DNA from: Calamus simplicifolius
Lineage: Eukaryota; Streptophyta; Magnoliopsida; Arecales; Arecaceae
Direction: 5' to 3'
Length of the DNA stretch: 64,000 nt
Assembly (NCBI GenBank): GCA_900491605.1
Contig: UESW01001599.1
Span: 42,179 to 106,178, forward strand
Both the position numbers and the translations under genes were made by a program. This document shows positions 11,701 through 23,423 of this stretch, one piece after another (position 1 is the stretch's first letter; the number at the start of each line of letters is the position of its first letter). The notes below the pieces were generated by a model. That model was given only the letters and a program-made list of their open reading frames with translations, did no database searches and was not told the origin of the DNA.

Positions 11701-12879
11701 ACCTTCTCCCTTTCATCACCACTAATGCACCCTTGGTTATCCTCAAACATCCACTCCCCGGCTGGCTTCCAAAAGCATACCCATGCTTCTCCAGGTAGCC
11801 CAAAGAAATTAGATTCTTCTTCAACTCCGGGACATGTTTGACATTGGTCAAAGTCCTTATAACCCCATCATACATCCTCACCCTTATGCTTCCAACTCCA
11901 GCAACCTTACAAGGATGATTATCACCAAGGCATACACTCCCTCCATCAGATTCTTCATAAGTTGCAAACCACTCCCTATGCGAAGTATAATGGTGAGAAC
12001 ATGCTGAGTCAAGTGTCCAACAACTATCACACTTCTTGGTCCCATCTGAAACTACCAGTACATCATCTTCACTGTCTTCAGATGAATTTGCACCACCATT
12101 GCTGGCTGAACCTCCCTTGGAAATGCCCTTCCCCTTCTCATTCTTCAGAAGTGGGCAATTTCTCTTCAGGTGACCAATCTGATGACACTTGTAACACTTC
12201 CATGCTTTCTGCTTGCCCCGAGACTTAGATCTGCCTTTGGACTTGCCTCTAACCTTTTCCCAGGGTCTTCCTTGCCTCTCATTCACAGCAAGTACCTCTG
12301 TGTTAGAGTTTCCCATGCGAATCTTTTCTCTTTGCTGGTTTGATCTCAGCACCCCCACAACCTCTTCATAATTCAGGGTCTCCTTCCCATACACCAAGGT
12401 TGTAATCAGACCATCATAGGAACTGGGTAGCGAACACAACAAGATGAGGGTCTTGTCTTCTTCATCAATCTTCACATCAAGGCTCATCACCTCTGAGCAC
12501 ACTTGATTGAATTTCTGAATATGGGCCACAAGATCTCCTCCCTCAGGCATTCTCAAGCTGTACAACTGTTTCTTCAACCACAACTTGTTTGTCATGCTCT
12601 TTCCCATGTAAGTGTTCTCTAAAGTTTCCCAGAGCCCCCTTGCCGTGGTCTGCGTGCAAATCTCGGCAAGACTTGATCAGCCAAGCACATCCTGATTGTG
12701 CTAAATGCAATCTCCTCTAACTCCTCCCAATCCTCACGACTTACATTATCCGGTCTTTTTCACCAAGACCTTATAAATCCTTTGCTGTACCAATAAATCC
12801 TTCACCCTTTGCTGCCATAGGGTGAAGTTCCCTTGCCATCATACTTTTCAAAATCGAATTTAAAGCTACTAGATGCCAT
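8700..12879 (-). pseudogene. Tork gag-pol polyprotein, frameshifted
   Basis: The gag ATG is at 12879 (MASSSFKFDFEKY). The gag N terminus is broken by frameshifts before 12607, after which one frame stays open for 917 residues to 9854. In that frame: gag with a CCHC knuckle (CYKCHQIGHLKRNC, 138-151), protease (WTLDSACSHH, D near 200), GAG-pre-integrase (LWHYRMGHMS), integrase (DDYSRK, SDNGGEY, PQQNGVAERMNRT) and the start of RT (MDVKTAFLHG). RT continues in 9861-9463 with the YVDDM box, then RNase H in 9535-9074 and 9107-8700 (STTEAEY, SDSQSALQLAQN). So three frameshifts fall at about 9857, 9500 and 9090. All catalytic motifs can still be read, but no intact polyprotein can be made. Confidence 0.9.
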
Positions 12880-13000
12880 ATCCAACCAAGAAACAATGCA
12901 CACAACAAAAACAGAAAATTAAACTTGCTGCAGAAATTTCTGGTTTGATATCTTACCAAGAAACGCCCAAGATCCAATCTTTTCTCCACCAAATCACCGA

Positions 13001-13013
13001 GGCTCTGATACCA
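13001..13013 (-). other. Primer-binding site, Met-tRNA type (Tork element)
   Basis: Read on the minus strand this is TGGTATCAGAGCC, complementary to the 3' end of plant initiator Met-tRNA, and lies two bases from the LTR. It fixes the element's orientation. Confidence 0.85.
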
Positions 13014-13015
13014 AA

Positions 13016-13738
13016 TGAAGAGTGGATCGTCCTCTTTCTACCCTTGGAGCATAGCACGCATTCGACCAGCCCCAAGTCGTGTGGAGATGCGGAAGCGAGA
13101 TGATATCCCTGCTGAAATTCTGCAGCAGAATTTTGGATCTTGATCTTGGTAATCTTCCCAGATTGATTAGCAACTAGGATTTTCTTTGGTTTCTTGCGCC
13201 CCAAGATTGTAAGAGAGGGTCGTGGCCTCTCTCTTCCTCACGTGAACCTTCAGATCTGATCCAGAAAATCAAGAGACGCTGCCCAAGAAGGTGCTGCTAG
13301 GGTTTCTTCCTTCTCTTTCTTTGAGAGAGGCGGTTCCAAGAAGATGGCTAGGGCAGAGATGGCAGCAATAAAACCCTAGAAATCTAGGGCATCTATGTGT
13401 GAGAAAGAGAGGAAAACGTGATAAGAGAGAAAGAAGAGAGATAGCTCGTTCTTGGGAGAAAGAGTTTCTTTTTTCATCTATAATCATCATCGTTACATGA
13501 TTATCAACCCGTCCCATGACGGCCACCAAAATAAAACCAGCACCACATATGAACCGGTGCCTTATTATATGGATAATAAACCCTAAAAAACTCCTTGGAC
13601 CAGCACACCTTGGGCCCAAACCCAGCCCAATGATAGACTAGCCCCTCTCAAAACCCAACAACTTGGGCCTTAAACATGTGGAGCCTATAAACCTCTATCC
13701 TAGGATTTAAGCTTTGGAGTACCACACCAGGCTCTACA
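13016..13738 (-). repeat. 5' LTR of the Tork element (right copy)
   Basis: 723 bp, from TGAAGAGTGG to GGCTCTACA, followed by the target duplication GGACT. Open frames inside it, such as 13269-13619 on the minus strand, are LTR sequence and not genes. Confidence 0.92.
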
Positions 13739-13860
13739 GGACTGATTCCTTACAACCGAAAGCCAGAGTGAGGAAGAATGGTTTAGAATGCTCAAACCTC
13801 GGACTGATTCCTTATAATTGAAAGCCAGAGTGAGGAAGAATGGTTTAGAATCGAAAAGAG
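13739..13860. repeat. Tandem repeat of about 62 bp at the Tork insertion site
   Basis: The unit beginning GGACTGATTCCTTA occurs at 13739 and again at about 13801, with GCCAGAGTGAGGAAGAATGG in both. A diverged third copy lies left of the element (about 7998-8059). The element therefore landed inside a short tandem array. Confidence 0.75.
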
Positions 13861-14607
13861 CTTTTCATGAAATATAATCCAAGCAAACTAGCGGGTAGAA
13901 GAAGAGAAATACGCTGGAGGGAAAGGCATTTTTGTCTGCACATCACTTTCAAAATAAGGTTGAACAGCTTTTAATGGACATCACGATCAAAACGTTACAT
14001 CGTATTCCTGCTCTTCCGTTCGTTAGCGTTATGCTCCGTTGGATCCACATGGACCAATAAAGAGGGACGGTACAGTTCATGTAGGATTTACTGCACTAAA
14101 GACGATGTATAAGACTTTTCATGAGGCATCCATGCCCTAAGGGGCCCATTTTCCACTTCTATTGAGCCTAAACAAAAGATTCTTCTACCTTCCGCAACGT
14201 ACGTCCACAACAAATGTTTTAAAGTAGGAACACCCCGCTATTTTACTCGCATTAAAGAAAGATTTATAATAACAGCGCATGATGTGGAGAATGGTCATGA
14301 AGTATGACCAAGATCTTCTGTTATATATGTTTCACAGCACGCCGTCAGCACGTATGCCAAGTTGATGGAGAAAGTAAAGTTGTAATCGGATCCTTCTTTT
14401 CCTTTGGAACTTTTTTAATCCTTCCTTTCGTGACACGGGAGGAAGGAAGACTTTGAACAGGATTCGTAAGAATGCTTTACTTGTTTCGTTTCCAGCACGT
14501 CGCTTTAAAAAGCCCACCAATCTCCCTCTAGGGCTCCCTGTCCTCAACCGCTGAAGATTTGCTTCTCCCCTTGTTCGTGGAGAGCAAAAGTTAAGGAATC
14601 AAACTTC
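13861..14607. other. Upstream region of the HVA22 gene
   Basis: No coding region visible. CACGT (ACGTG on the other strand, the ABRE core) occurs at 14349-14353 and 14496-14500. A TATA-like TTTAAAA lies at 14504-14510, about 100 bp before the ATG. The matches are short and could be chance. Confidence 0.45.
14504..14510 (+). promoter_or_regulatory. Possible TATA-like element of the HVA22 gene
   Basis: TTTAAAA in the context CGCTTTAAAAAGCCC, about 98 bp upstream of the start codon. It would place transcription start near 14535 and give a 5'UTR of about 70 bp. Inferred from motif and spacing only. Confidence 0.35.
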
Positions 14608-15847
14608 ATGGGTTTTCTAGGAGCCGCTGGCAGGCTTGTCGATGCACTTATCAGGTAAAGCAATTCAACACATAGTTCAGAACATAAACTGGAAACACCC
14701 AACAGAACGACTGATGCAAATAACATACAGTAGCTAAATGCTGACACCAACTATATATAAACGGCGTAGCTAAGCAAAATCCTAACACTATTCTATAATG
14801 CGACAAAAGTTCCAAAAAATCAGATCAATGAAATCAGCATGATTCAGAGTTAATTCTCTTACTACCTTGGAGGATTCTCTTCGTTGCAACATTTTTATGA
14901 TGCAGCAATCAGCCAGCTTTTTATATTTTTGAAGCTATATACTTTCCATTTCCCTTGTGTTGTTTGAGATTTATCTTCTTCATACAAAAATTTAGAACCT
15001 ACATATTTACTTAGCATGGAAGCTGATGGCTTATTTGTGTGTTTCAAATCAGCCCAGGGGTGATGCTGCTGTATCCTCTGTAAGTGTTTGATGACCCCAG
15101 CATTTCTAAAGAAATCCTTTTACAGATGTAATAGTAATCACATTGATAAACTGCTACAAAATTGGTGATCAGATATGCATCCATGCGTGCAATTGAGAGC
15201 CCTTCTCCGCTAGATGACCAACAATGGCTGACATACTGGGTGTTATATTCGTTAATCACCCTTTTCGAACTCTCTTGCTGGAAAGTTCTGCAATGGTAAT
15301 TAGATATATATATTATTTTTTATGTTACAGTCAATTATTTCTCAAATTTAAGAACAAGAGATTGAATCATTTGATTTATGTAACCCTTATATAACAGGTT
15401 TCCTCTTTGGCCTTACCTGAAGTTTGTGTTCTGCATCTGGTTGGTGCTGCCAATATTTAACGGAGCTGCCTACATTTATGAAAATTATGTGAGGAGGTAT
15501 GTCAAGATTGGGACTTACGTGAGCTCGAGTTACCCAGAAGAGCAGAGGAGGGTGCTGCAGATGATGAGCCTTGATGCCAGAAAGTCAGTGGAGCGATACA
15601 TTGAGAAATATGGACCGGAAGCTTTTGACAGGGTCGTCAAAGCGGTACGTAGGAGATCAAATTAAGTGTGCAATGCTTTTGAACCTGAACGCATTGAAGA
15701 CAAGTTTTTTCTTGTTGCTGTGTTCGTGTTTTTCTTGTTTCATTTTGGTTCTCTTTCCTAGAGCACATATATGTTCATTAGTCTATCATGGGATTTATTA
15801 TTAAATTTGGAATGCTGCAGGCGGAAAAGGAAGCCAAGAAACACTGA
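14608..15847 (+). CDS. HVA22F: HVA22-like protein f (TB2/DP1/HVA22 family), five exons
   Basis: Exons 14608-14654, 15053-15079, 15173-15295, 15398-15644 and 15821-15847 join in frame through GT-AG introns to a 156-residue protein. It starts MGFLGAAGRL and ends AAEKEAKKH, like Arabidopsis HVA22f in both length and ends. The family domain is clear: GVMLLYPLYASMRAIES (residues 18-34), DDQQWLTYWVLYSLITLFEL (39-58) and FPLWPYLKFVFCIWLVLP (67-84), then GAAYIYENYVR. The hydrophobic stretches fit the paired hairpins of REEP/DP1/Yop1-type proteins that shape tubular ER membranes. In barley HVA22 is induced by ABA and stress; that this copy is induced too is only inference. No disabling change is seen. 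It is the best-preserved host gene here, lying between two Copia insertions. Confidence 0.93.
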
Positions 15848-16876
15848 ACAAGATGGCGGAAATTAAGGATGCTTTTCCACTTCAAGTCAACGGTCTTTTG
15901 TCGACATAAGAGACAATTATCATGTAGCGTGAGGGTAACATATGGCGACAAAATCCTAGGGTGACAAAACAACCAGTTGCAATGAATGGCTGGTTTAAGA
16001 ATCTGTAGATAAAATCTGAGCTTGTGATTGTGCATAAGATTGTGGATCTGGTTGTACCGTCAATATGTTCTTACTGATAAATATTTAAAAAAAAAAAAAC
16101 AAGCCAAATATCTGTCCGGAACAATGTTCCCAAAAAATTAACTTCTTTGGCAGTTGAAAACTCGTTTACCTGAAAATTCCTAACGCAACACTAGATGATT
16201 GTTTATTGTGCTGTTGGTTTGTCAAGCGACCTTCCTTCAAGGTGTAATCCTTGTTGAATCCCTCTCAGTCCTTGTTCCCTTATTGGATGCCCTCCGTTTG
16301 TTACCATTGATTGAAATAAGTAATAAATCGAAAGAGGAAAGTTGATCATGTCTATAAGCTTGACACTGTACTCTCAGGAAGAAGATGATGAAGAAGGACA
16401 GGAAGAAGCAGAAAGAAGATCAAAACAAAACTAATGCGAGTAAAATGTTACATGTGCTTCAAAAGGACAAACAAATCCAGTTTCCTTGGAACAACAAGGG
16501 CAAAATTGGCACCAAGCCCCGAGATCAGTGCCGCGACCCTGTGCTGCAAAAGAATGACATGCAATGGGGCGGATTAGGTTTATCCATCCCATCATCATTC
16601 CTGGCTTCCCATGATCTACTCCATCCCCATCTCATGCCATGCAAAAGAGGCAATAAATTTAATCTCAATCCCTAACCCATGAAAGTAGGGATCCTCAATC
16701 CTAACCTCGTCACCTTGTCTCTATTTTTTTTCTTTTACTTTTTAAAATTATCTTTAAAAAACATATATTGCCCGCTATTTAATAAAATTGTAATTTAATT
16801 AAATAAAATATATAAAAATCATTATTAAGAATTACATAACAAATATCAAATCTCTATATAAAAAAACTCAAATTCA

Positions 16877-16925
<49 letters not shown>

Positions 16926-18155
16926 GCGCGCGCGCGTGTGGGGTAAAAGTATAATTTAATATAAATTTAGGATATATTTCAAAGTGTAGAATATATATAC
17001 TAACTAGCCTTATCCCAACCTTTATCATAGAATTTTTAGTTTTCTCTTGAGCCCACTATGAAGCTGATCAATGCATAAAAACCTCAACTTGATTGGAATG
17101 GGTTAGGTTAATATAAAATTACCATCCCTAGCAACATAAAATTTGCCAATGGGCACCTCTATAAATAGGAGCATAAAATTTCACATATGGCTTGCAACCA
17201 CTGCAAGCAACAGGAAACTTCATTAGTTTAATTGAATTTCACAGGGCCTATGCTATGGAACGACGGATTAGGCCAAGCCCATTAAATCAAGTTGGTTTGT
17301 CTTTGAGCTCATGGTGTTGCTAGGTTAAGATGGGTCAACCTAGACTTTGTCCCCTAATCTGACACTTATGTACAGCCCTTGAACCAAAGCTGCGGATAGC
17401 TTAAAGTTTTCTTTTAAGAGAAACTTACAATTAAATTAAACAAGAAACTATCTAGGTTATTTCGGAGAGGTCAATCTTAAAGCAAAAATGAGCACAAAGT
17501 TATCTTCGCATTGAAATTTGCTAAAGAGATATAATAGTCCTCGCAATATTTTTTCTTGTAGTTTATTATTCCAATTTTGAAGGTCTTATCCAAAAGGTCA
17601 TTTCCTGGTCTAAGTACTCACTGAAGGGTGAGATAATTGGAAGCAAAACCCTTGACGTATAAGCAATTAAGCATCACATCTTAAGTAATGTTTAGTGCAG
17701 ACCTATCGGATATCTTGCTAGCAGATTTCTTGGCTTGTGGAAATGAATGTTATGATACAAGGCATTCGAGGATGATGGTGACAAACAACCCACGAATTGT
17801 TACACACCAATCCGTAGAAGAATGTAAATGCTTTACGATATAATTTATCAAATCTCTTTGTGCTGTATTCAACTGATGCAAGTTTACAACAAAGCCAAGA
17901 TCAGCGGAGTTCAACTGAATTCTATGTATAATACTTTGTACGGTAATTGCCGTTGCCTTTTCTATTGATTCGAATTTATCCCTAATGTTTATCTCATAGA
18001 AGATCATGTCCTTTCTTCAAATTGTTTTAACTAAACTAATTCTTTTAAAAAATTTAAAATTAATTTCTTTCATCTTGAACTAGTACTGCTATGAAGATTA
18101 GAAGGGAGCACGAATAACACCAACCGATTGCTGATGCATTCCAGAGGGCTACTAT
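15848..18155. other. HVA22 3'UTR and intergenic DNA
   Basis: The first 240 bp are probably 3'UTR; GATAAATATTT followed by a 12-A run (about 16075-16100) may mark the poly(A) region. Beyond it I see no gene: a Lys-rich open frame at 16385-16675 has no recognisable domain, and a TA/CG microsatellite lies at 16880-16937. ACTAT (18151-18155) is the left target duplication of the next Copia element. Confidence 0.5.
16880..16937. repeat. (TA)n(CG)n microsatellite
   Basis: About 21 TA units followed by ACACG and a run of CG dinucleotides. Alternating purine-pyrimidine throughout, so prone to non-B structure. Confidence 0.9.
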
Positions 18156-18724
18156 TGTTGTGGAGTAAACTACCATGGAATTCATGGAACACGAATAAAA
18201 ATTAATCTAATTACAGAAAATAAAGAAAAAAAAAAAGCAATCAAATATAAGACACAAAGATTTATGTAGTTTGGCAATTTACCTACATCCATGGAAGGTT
18301 TCTGATTCTTCTTTATTGAGAGAAAGGCTTTACAGCTACAAAAATCTATTAGAGTTTTTATCTCTGCACGTCACACTCGCCCGCTTGCCATCCTTAGCTC
18401 GGCTATCAAATCTATGCATGCTATCCTTGACTCGGACTATCAAATCTATGCGTGCCATCCTTAACTCCGGCTACCAAATCTATGCGCGCCAGTGCGTTTG
18501 GCAAGCTCCCACTTGCAGCTCCTGGCATGGGTTGCCAAATTTGTTGTGCGTTCAAATTCGCTCAGATCTACAGGCTCCTACTTGCCACTTATGGTATGGA
18601 TTGCAAAATTTGCTGCGCACCCAGATCCGCCTAGATCCGTCTATTCATGACAGCTACCAAACCTACGTGCCACTTCTAATTTTTGCTTATCGTTTCTGAA
18701 AGGATTATAAATCATTGTTTAACA
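18156..18724 (-). repeat. 3' LTR of the decayed Copia (left copy)
   Basis: 569 bp. It contains about three tandem units of roughly 30 bp around CTATCAAATCTATGC (18380-18490) and a looser repeat with GCAAGCTCCCACTTGC-like text. The matching right copy is at 22863-23418. Confidence 0.88.
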
Positions 18725-21700
18725 ATCTCTACCTTAGCAAATAATTACTCCCTTAGAAGATTCGCTCAACCTTGAGGACCTATACCTCCACCTGAAGCCT
18801 TCAACATCTTCATAATATCAATTTGTGACTTGGAGCAAGTCCAAACAATGTTTGAACTTCGCCAAAGGAAGCATCTTTGTCAACATATCTACTGCATTAT
18901 CTCTTGTGTGTACATTCAATAACATGATCTCACCTGAAGTAAGCAACTCTCTGATCTTATGGTACCTCTACATCAATGTGCTTTGTTCTGGCATGATACA
19001 TCTGATTCTTGGACAATTCAATGGTACTTTGACTATCGCAGTATATACCCAAAGCTTGCTGCTCGAAACCAATCTCTGAGACAAACCCTTTTAACCACAA
19101 TGCTTTCTTGGATGCATCTATTATAGCCACATATTCTGCCTCTACGGTGGATAAAATAATTACACTCTGAAAGGCTAACCTCTAACTAATTGGACCACTT
19201 GCAAGTGCAAACACATAGCCTATAGTAGACTTCCTATCATCCACATCTCCAGCATAATCTGAGTCCACATACCCAATAACAGAAACTGAATCATCCACTG
19301 TACCAAAACAAATACCATAATTAGTCATACCTCTCAAGTATCAGAGAATTCACTTTACAGCCTGCCAATGCTCTTGCCTGGGTTAGCCATAAACCTGCTA
19401 ACCATACTGACTGCTTGGGCCAAGTCTGGTCTTGTGCAAACTATTGCATACATCAAACTTTCCACCGCACTAGTATAAGGAACCTTTGACATGTATTGCA
19501 CTTCATCCTCTGTTTTAGGACACTAGTAGCTGGACAACTTGAAGTGATTAGCCAGTGGAGTAGTAACTGGCTTTGCCTTATCCATATTAAACCTTTACAA
19601 TACTTTCTCAATGTACTTCTTCTGTGAAAGCCATAACTTTTCATTCTTTCTATCTCTATCAATTTTCATGCCTATAATTTTCTTAGCAGCACCTAGGTCT
19701 TTCATATCAAATTCTCTACTCAACAAGGATTTTAGGTCACATACATCTTTCAAATTTCTTGCAGCAATTAACATATCATCAACACAAATCAACAAATAAA
19801 TGAAAGAATCATCCTTCAGAGACTTGAAGTATAAACAACAGTCATACTCACAATGGGTAAAGCCAATACTCAACATATATGAGTCAAACCGCTTATACCA
19901 CTGCCTTGGGAACTGCTTCAACCCATAAAGAGACTTCTTGAGCTTGCACACTAGGTATTCCTTTCCTAGCTCCTCAAATCCCTCTGGTTGTTTCATGAAA
20001 ATCTGCTCCTCCAATTCACCATAAAGGAAAGCTATCTTGACATCTAACTGCTCCAACTCCAAATCTAGCGAGCTGTCAAGGCTAATAACACCCTAATAGT
20101 TGTATGCATAATCACTGATGAGAATACTTCATTGTAGTCAATCCTCTACTTCTGTAAGTATCCCTTAGCAACCAACCGTGTTTTATATCTCATACCTTCT
20201 TTCTCTGAGGCTTCTTTCTTCTTTTTGTAGACCCACTTGCACCCAACTCTCATACCTTCTTTCTCTGAGGCTTCTTTCTTCTTTTTGTAGACCCACTTGC
20301 ACCCAACTGCCCTTTACCCTCAGGGAGTTCTACCAACTCCCATGTTTGATTCTTATGCAGTGACTCCATTTCTTCAGCTATAGCCTCTAACCACTTTTCT
20401 TTTTCTAAAACCGATACTTCTTCCTGAAAAGAACTAGGTTCTCCATCACTTATTAGTAAAGCAAAAGAAGCTGACTCATCATCTGTACGATACCTGGCTG
20501 GGAGTCTAATTGTGCATCTAGGTCTATCTATGACAATACTGTGTTCTTGTTGATGCTGCTGCCTTTCTATACTCTCTGAATCATCATCACTGTCTTCTGT
20601 TTCAACTGCTTGCTTAACTGAACTTGAAGGATTGCCTGATCTAAGTTTCACATTCACCTTAGAACTTGAACTTATAGTTTCGACTCGAGATAATTCCTGC
20701 TTGTTTACCATAGCCCACTCATCAAAGACTACATCCCTGCTAACTATCACCTTCTGCGCCTTAGGATCCCAAAGTCTATATCGCTTTACTCCTTTTTCAT
20801 ACCCGACAAAGATGCATTTTCTAGACTTAAAATCTAGTTTTGTTTACTCATCACTAGAGATTAAGGCATAAGCTAAACACCCAAAAATCTTGAGTACAGA
20901 ATAGTCAACATCCTTACCTGTCCAGACCTGTTCTACAGACTTTCCCTCTAACTTCACCGAAGGTGACCTGTTAACAATAAAACAAGCTATATTCATTGCT
21001 TCTGTCCAAAACTGCTTGGGCAAACCTACCTATAATTCATTATCCTGACTATCTCTGATAGTGTCATGTTCATCCCTTTTGCAACCCTATTTTGCTGAGG
21101 TATCTTAGGAACTGTAAAATGCCTCTCAATTCCCTCTTTCTTGCAGAAACTTGTAAATTCATTAGATTTGTACTCACCCCCGTTATCGGACCTTAAGTAC
21201 TTCATGCTCTTCCCTATCTATTTCTCAACACTGGCTTTTTACTCCTTGAACCTAGAGAATACATCATTCTTCTCCTTCATAAAGTACACCAAAGCTTTCA
21301 AAAGAAATATCAATAAATGTCACAAAATACCTGGCTCCACCTTTGCTACAATATGTGCTTGACCCCGAACATCTGAGTGAACTTACTCCAATACCTGCTT
21401 GATTCTCTGTGAGGAAGACTTGAACTGAACCTATTTTATTTATTATAAACACAGAATTCAAAGAATCCAACTTGACACCATGTAATCCCATCCAACAGTT
21501 TTCTCTTCTGTAGTTCTTGCAAACCCTGCTTACTGATATGCCCTAACCGCATATGCCAGAGTTTGAAGGTATCCTAGCTATTCTCTGTTGATGAATATGC
21601 AGACCCATTACCAACAACTATACTACACAATAGCTTGTACAAATTATTTTTATCCACTTTTCCTTCATCACAGTCATAGAACCTACAGAAACCTTAAGAA

Positions 21701-22862
21701 TTTCACTACCTGGAGCTGCTAAAAAACCACATAGTTGCTTCTCTAACTATCTTAGAGAAATTGAGTTCTTTTTTAATTAGAAACATATTTTACATTCTCT
21801 AATGTCCTGATTATACCATCAAATATCTTAATTCTAACACTACCAATCCCCACAGCCTTGTAAGAATAATTATAATCCAATGTCACACTACCAGCATCAT
21901 AGGCCTTATAACTATGGAACTAATTCCTATGTGACATATAATATGATGAGCATGCAGAATCTAATGTCCATGTATCAGATAGTGAGTCATTACCTTACGA
22001 CGAGGCTACCAAAAGATCCTTCTCCTTCTCTGAAGCATCTGTAGCAACACTAACTGAACTTGAAGCTGCAGCCTTTCTATCAGCTCACTGATTCTTCAAT
22101 AGAGGGCAATCTTTCTTTCAGTGACCCTTCTGGTGACATTTGAAACACTCCTGCTTTGACACCCTTGATTTAGATTTGCCCCTAGACTTTCCTCTCTTTT
22201 GCTTTCTGTTCCTTTCTCTGTCCTTGCTACGTTCTGAACTGACTGACAAACCCTCAGCCTATGAGTTTTCTATCTTCAACTTTTGCATTTACATATGGGA
22301 CCTAAGAGCCTACACTACCTCATCATAGTTTAGCGTCTCCTTTCCATATAACAATATCGTGTTAAATTAGTTAAACGATGGCGGTAAAGAATATAAGCAT
22401 TGGAGCCTTATCCTTCTCGTCAATTTTCACATCCACACATAATAAATCACTAACCTTTTTGTTAAACTGGGCTATGTGATCTCCTAGGTCTCCACCTTCT
22501 TCCATTCTAAAACTGAATAGATCACACTTCAGGAATAGCTTATTGATGACATTCTTGGATATAAACAGACTCTCTAGTTTTGTCCATAAACCCTTTTGTT
22601 GTCTTTTCATTGATTACATCATATACTACTAAATTTGTCAAACACATCCGGATTGTACTGAAGACGATTGACTCCATATCCTGTCAATCATCTTCTTCCA
22701 TGTTAGCGGGCTTCTGTCCTTTTAAAGCCTTGTGAACCTTCATCTGAGTCAACAGATCGTTCACCCTCATCTGCTATAGAGAAAATTTTTCCTTGCCATC
22801 GAACTTGTCGAACTTGGCATGCGCTCCTAATCCACTCATCTTAGCCTGAGCTCTATACCAAT
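18725..22862 (-). pseudogene. Degenerate Copia gag-pol
   Basis: Recognisable pieces on the minus strand, in 5' to 3' order: gag (22610-22371, NKLFLKCDLFSFRMEEGG); a CCHC knuckle near 22140 with its Trp codon changed to TGA; GAG-pre-integrase and integrase remnants (about 21550-21130); the integrase-RT linker and RT start (20750-20250, ending TKRRKKPQRKK); RT (20062-19595, LDVKIAFLYGELEE and CVDDMLIAARN, where the usual YVDD Tyr is Cys); and RNase H remnants (about 19400-18900). A 60-bp exact tandem duplication interrupts the RT start. Stops and frameshifts occur throughout, so nothing functional can be made. Confidence 0.85.
20189..20308. repeat. Exact 60-bp tandem duplication in RT
   Basis: Two adjacent copies with a period of exactly 60 bases, beginning CTCATACCTTCTTTC and ending CACCCAACT. 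The length is a multiple of three, so it would add 20 residues without shifting frame. The copies show no differences, so the event is recent relative to the decay around it. Confidence 0.88.
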
Positions 22863-23418
22863 TATTATGGAATAAACTATCGTGAAACTCATGGAATGCG
22901 AATAAGAATTAATCTAAATACAGAAAATAAAGAAAAAAGAGCAATCAAACACAAGACATAAAGATATACATAGTTTGGCAATTTGTCTACATCCATGGAA
23001 CGTTTATGATTTTTCTTTATTGAGAGAAAGGTCTTACAGCTACAAAAATCTATTAGGTTTTTATCTATGCGTGTTACACTCGCCCGCCTATCATTCTTGG
23101 CTCGGGCTGTTAAATCTATGTGCCCCATCCTTGACTCGGGCTATCAATCTATACATGCCATCCTTGGCTCGGACTGCCAAATTTATGCGCGCTCGTGCGT
23201 TTGGCAGGCTCCTATTTATAGCTCCTGGCATATGTTGCTAAATTTGTTGTGCACTTGAATTTGCCTAGATTCACAGGCTCTTACTTGCTACTTCTGACAT
23301 GAATTATCAAATTTGCTACGCATCCAGATCCATCTAGATTTATCTGTTTTGTCAAACTTGCATATCACTTTAATTTTTACTTGCTCTTTCCGAAAGAATT
23401 ATGATTCATTGTTTAACA
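22863..23418 (-). repeat. 5' LTR of the decayed Copia (right copy)
   Basis: 556 bp, homologous to 18156-18724 but with many differences, including TG to TA at the terminus next to the PBS. Followed directly by the duplication ACTAT. Confidence 0.86.
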
Positions 23419-23423
23419 ACTAT

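Larger units (their letters stand above)
8060..13738 (-). mobile_element. Complete Tork-lineage Ty1-Copia retrotransposon, TSD GGACT
   Basis: Two near-identical LTRs (8060-8790 and 13016-13738) flank a minus-strand gag-pol. The 5-bp target duplication GGACT occurs at 8055-8059 and 13739-13743. A primer-binding site matching initiator Met-tRNA (TGGTATCAGAGCC read on the minus strand) abuts the right LTR, and a purine tract abuts the left LTR. Domain order is gag, CCHC knuckle, protease, integrase, RT, RNase H, and the protein resembles Tnt1-like Tork elements. Frameshifts in gag and in the RT-RNase H part make the copy non-autonomous. High LTR similarity suggests a fairly recent insertion. Confidence 0.93.
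18156..23418 (-). mobile_element. Decayed Tork-type Ty1-Copia retrotransposon, TSD ACTAT
   Basis: LTRs at 18156-18724 and 22863-23418 are flanked by ACTAT at 18151-18155 and 23419-23423. On the minus strand each LTR starts TGTTAAACAATG. A PBS-like TGGTATAGAGCTC (minus strand, 22848-22860) abuts the right LTR. Internal fragments are minus-strand Copia gag, integrase, RT and RNase H with many stops and frameshifts. LTR divergence and heavy decay make it clearly older than the Tork copy at 8060-13738. Confidence 0.9.

Noticed and set aside
13269..13619. 116-residue minus-strand frame
   Set aside because: Lies inside the Tork LTR and is out of context with any gene.
16385..16675. Lys-rich 96-residue frame downstream of HVA22
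   Set aside because: No domain, no promoter or splice context, composition of AT-rich DNA.
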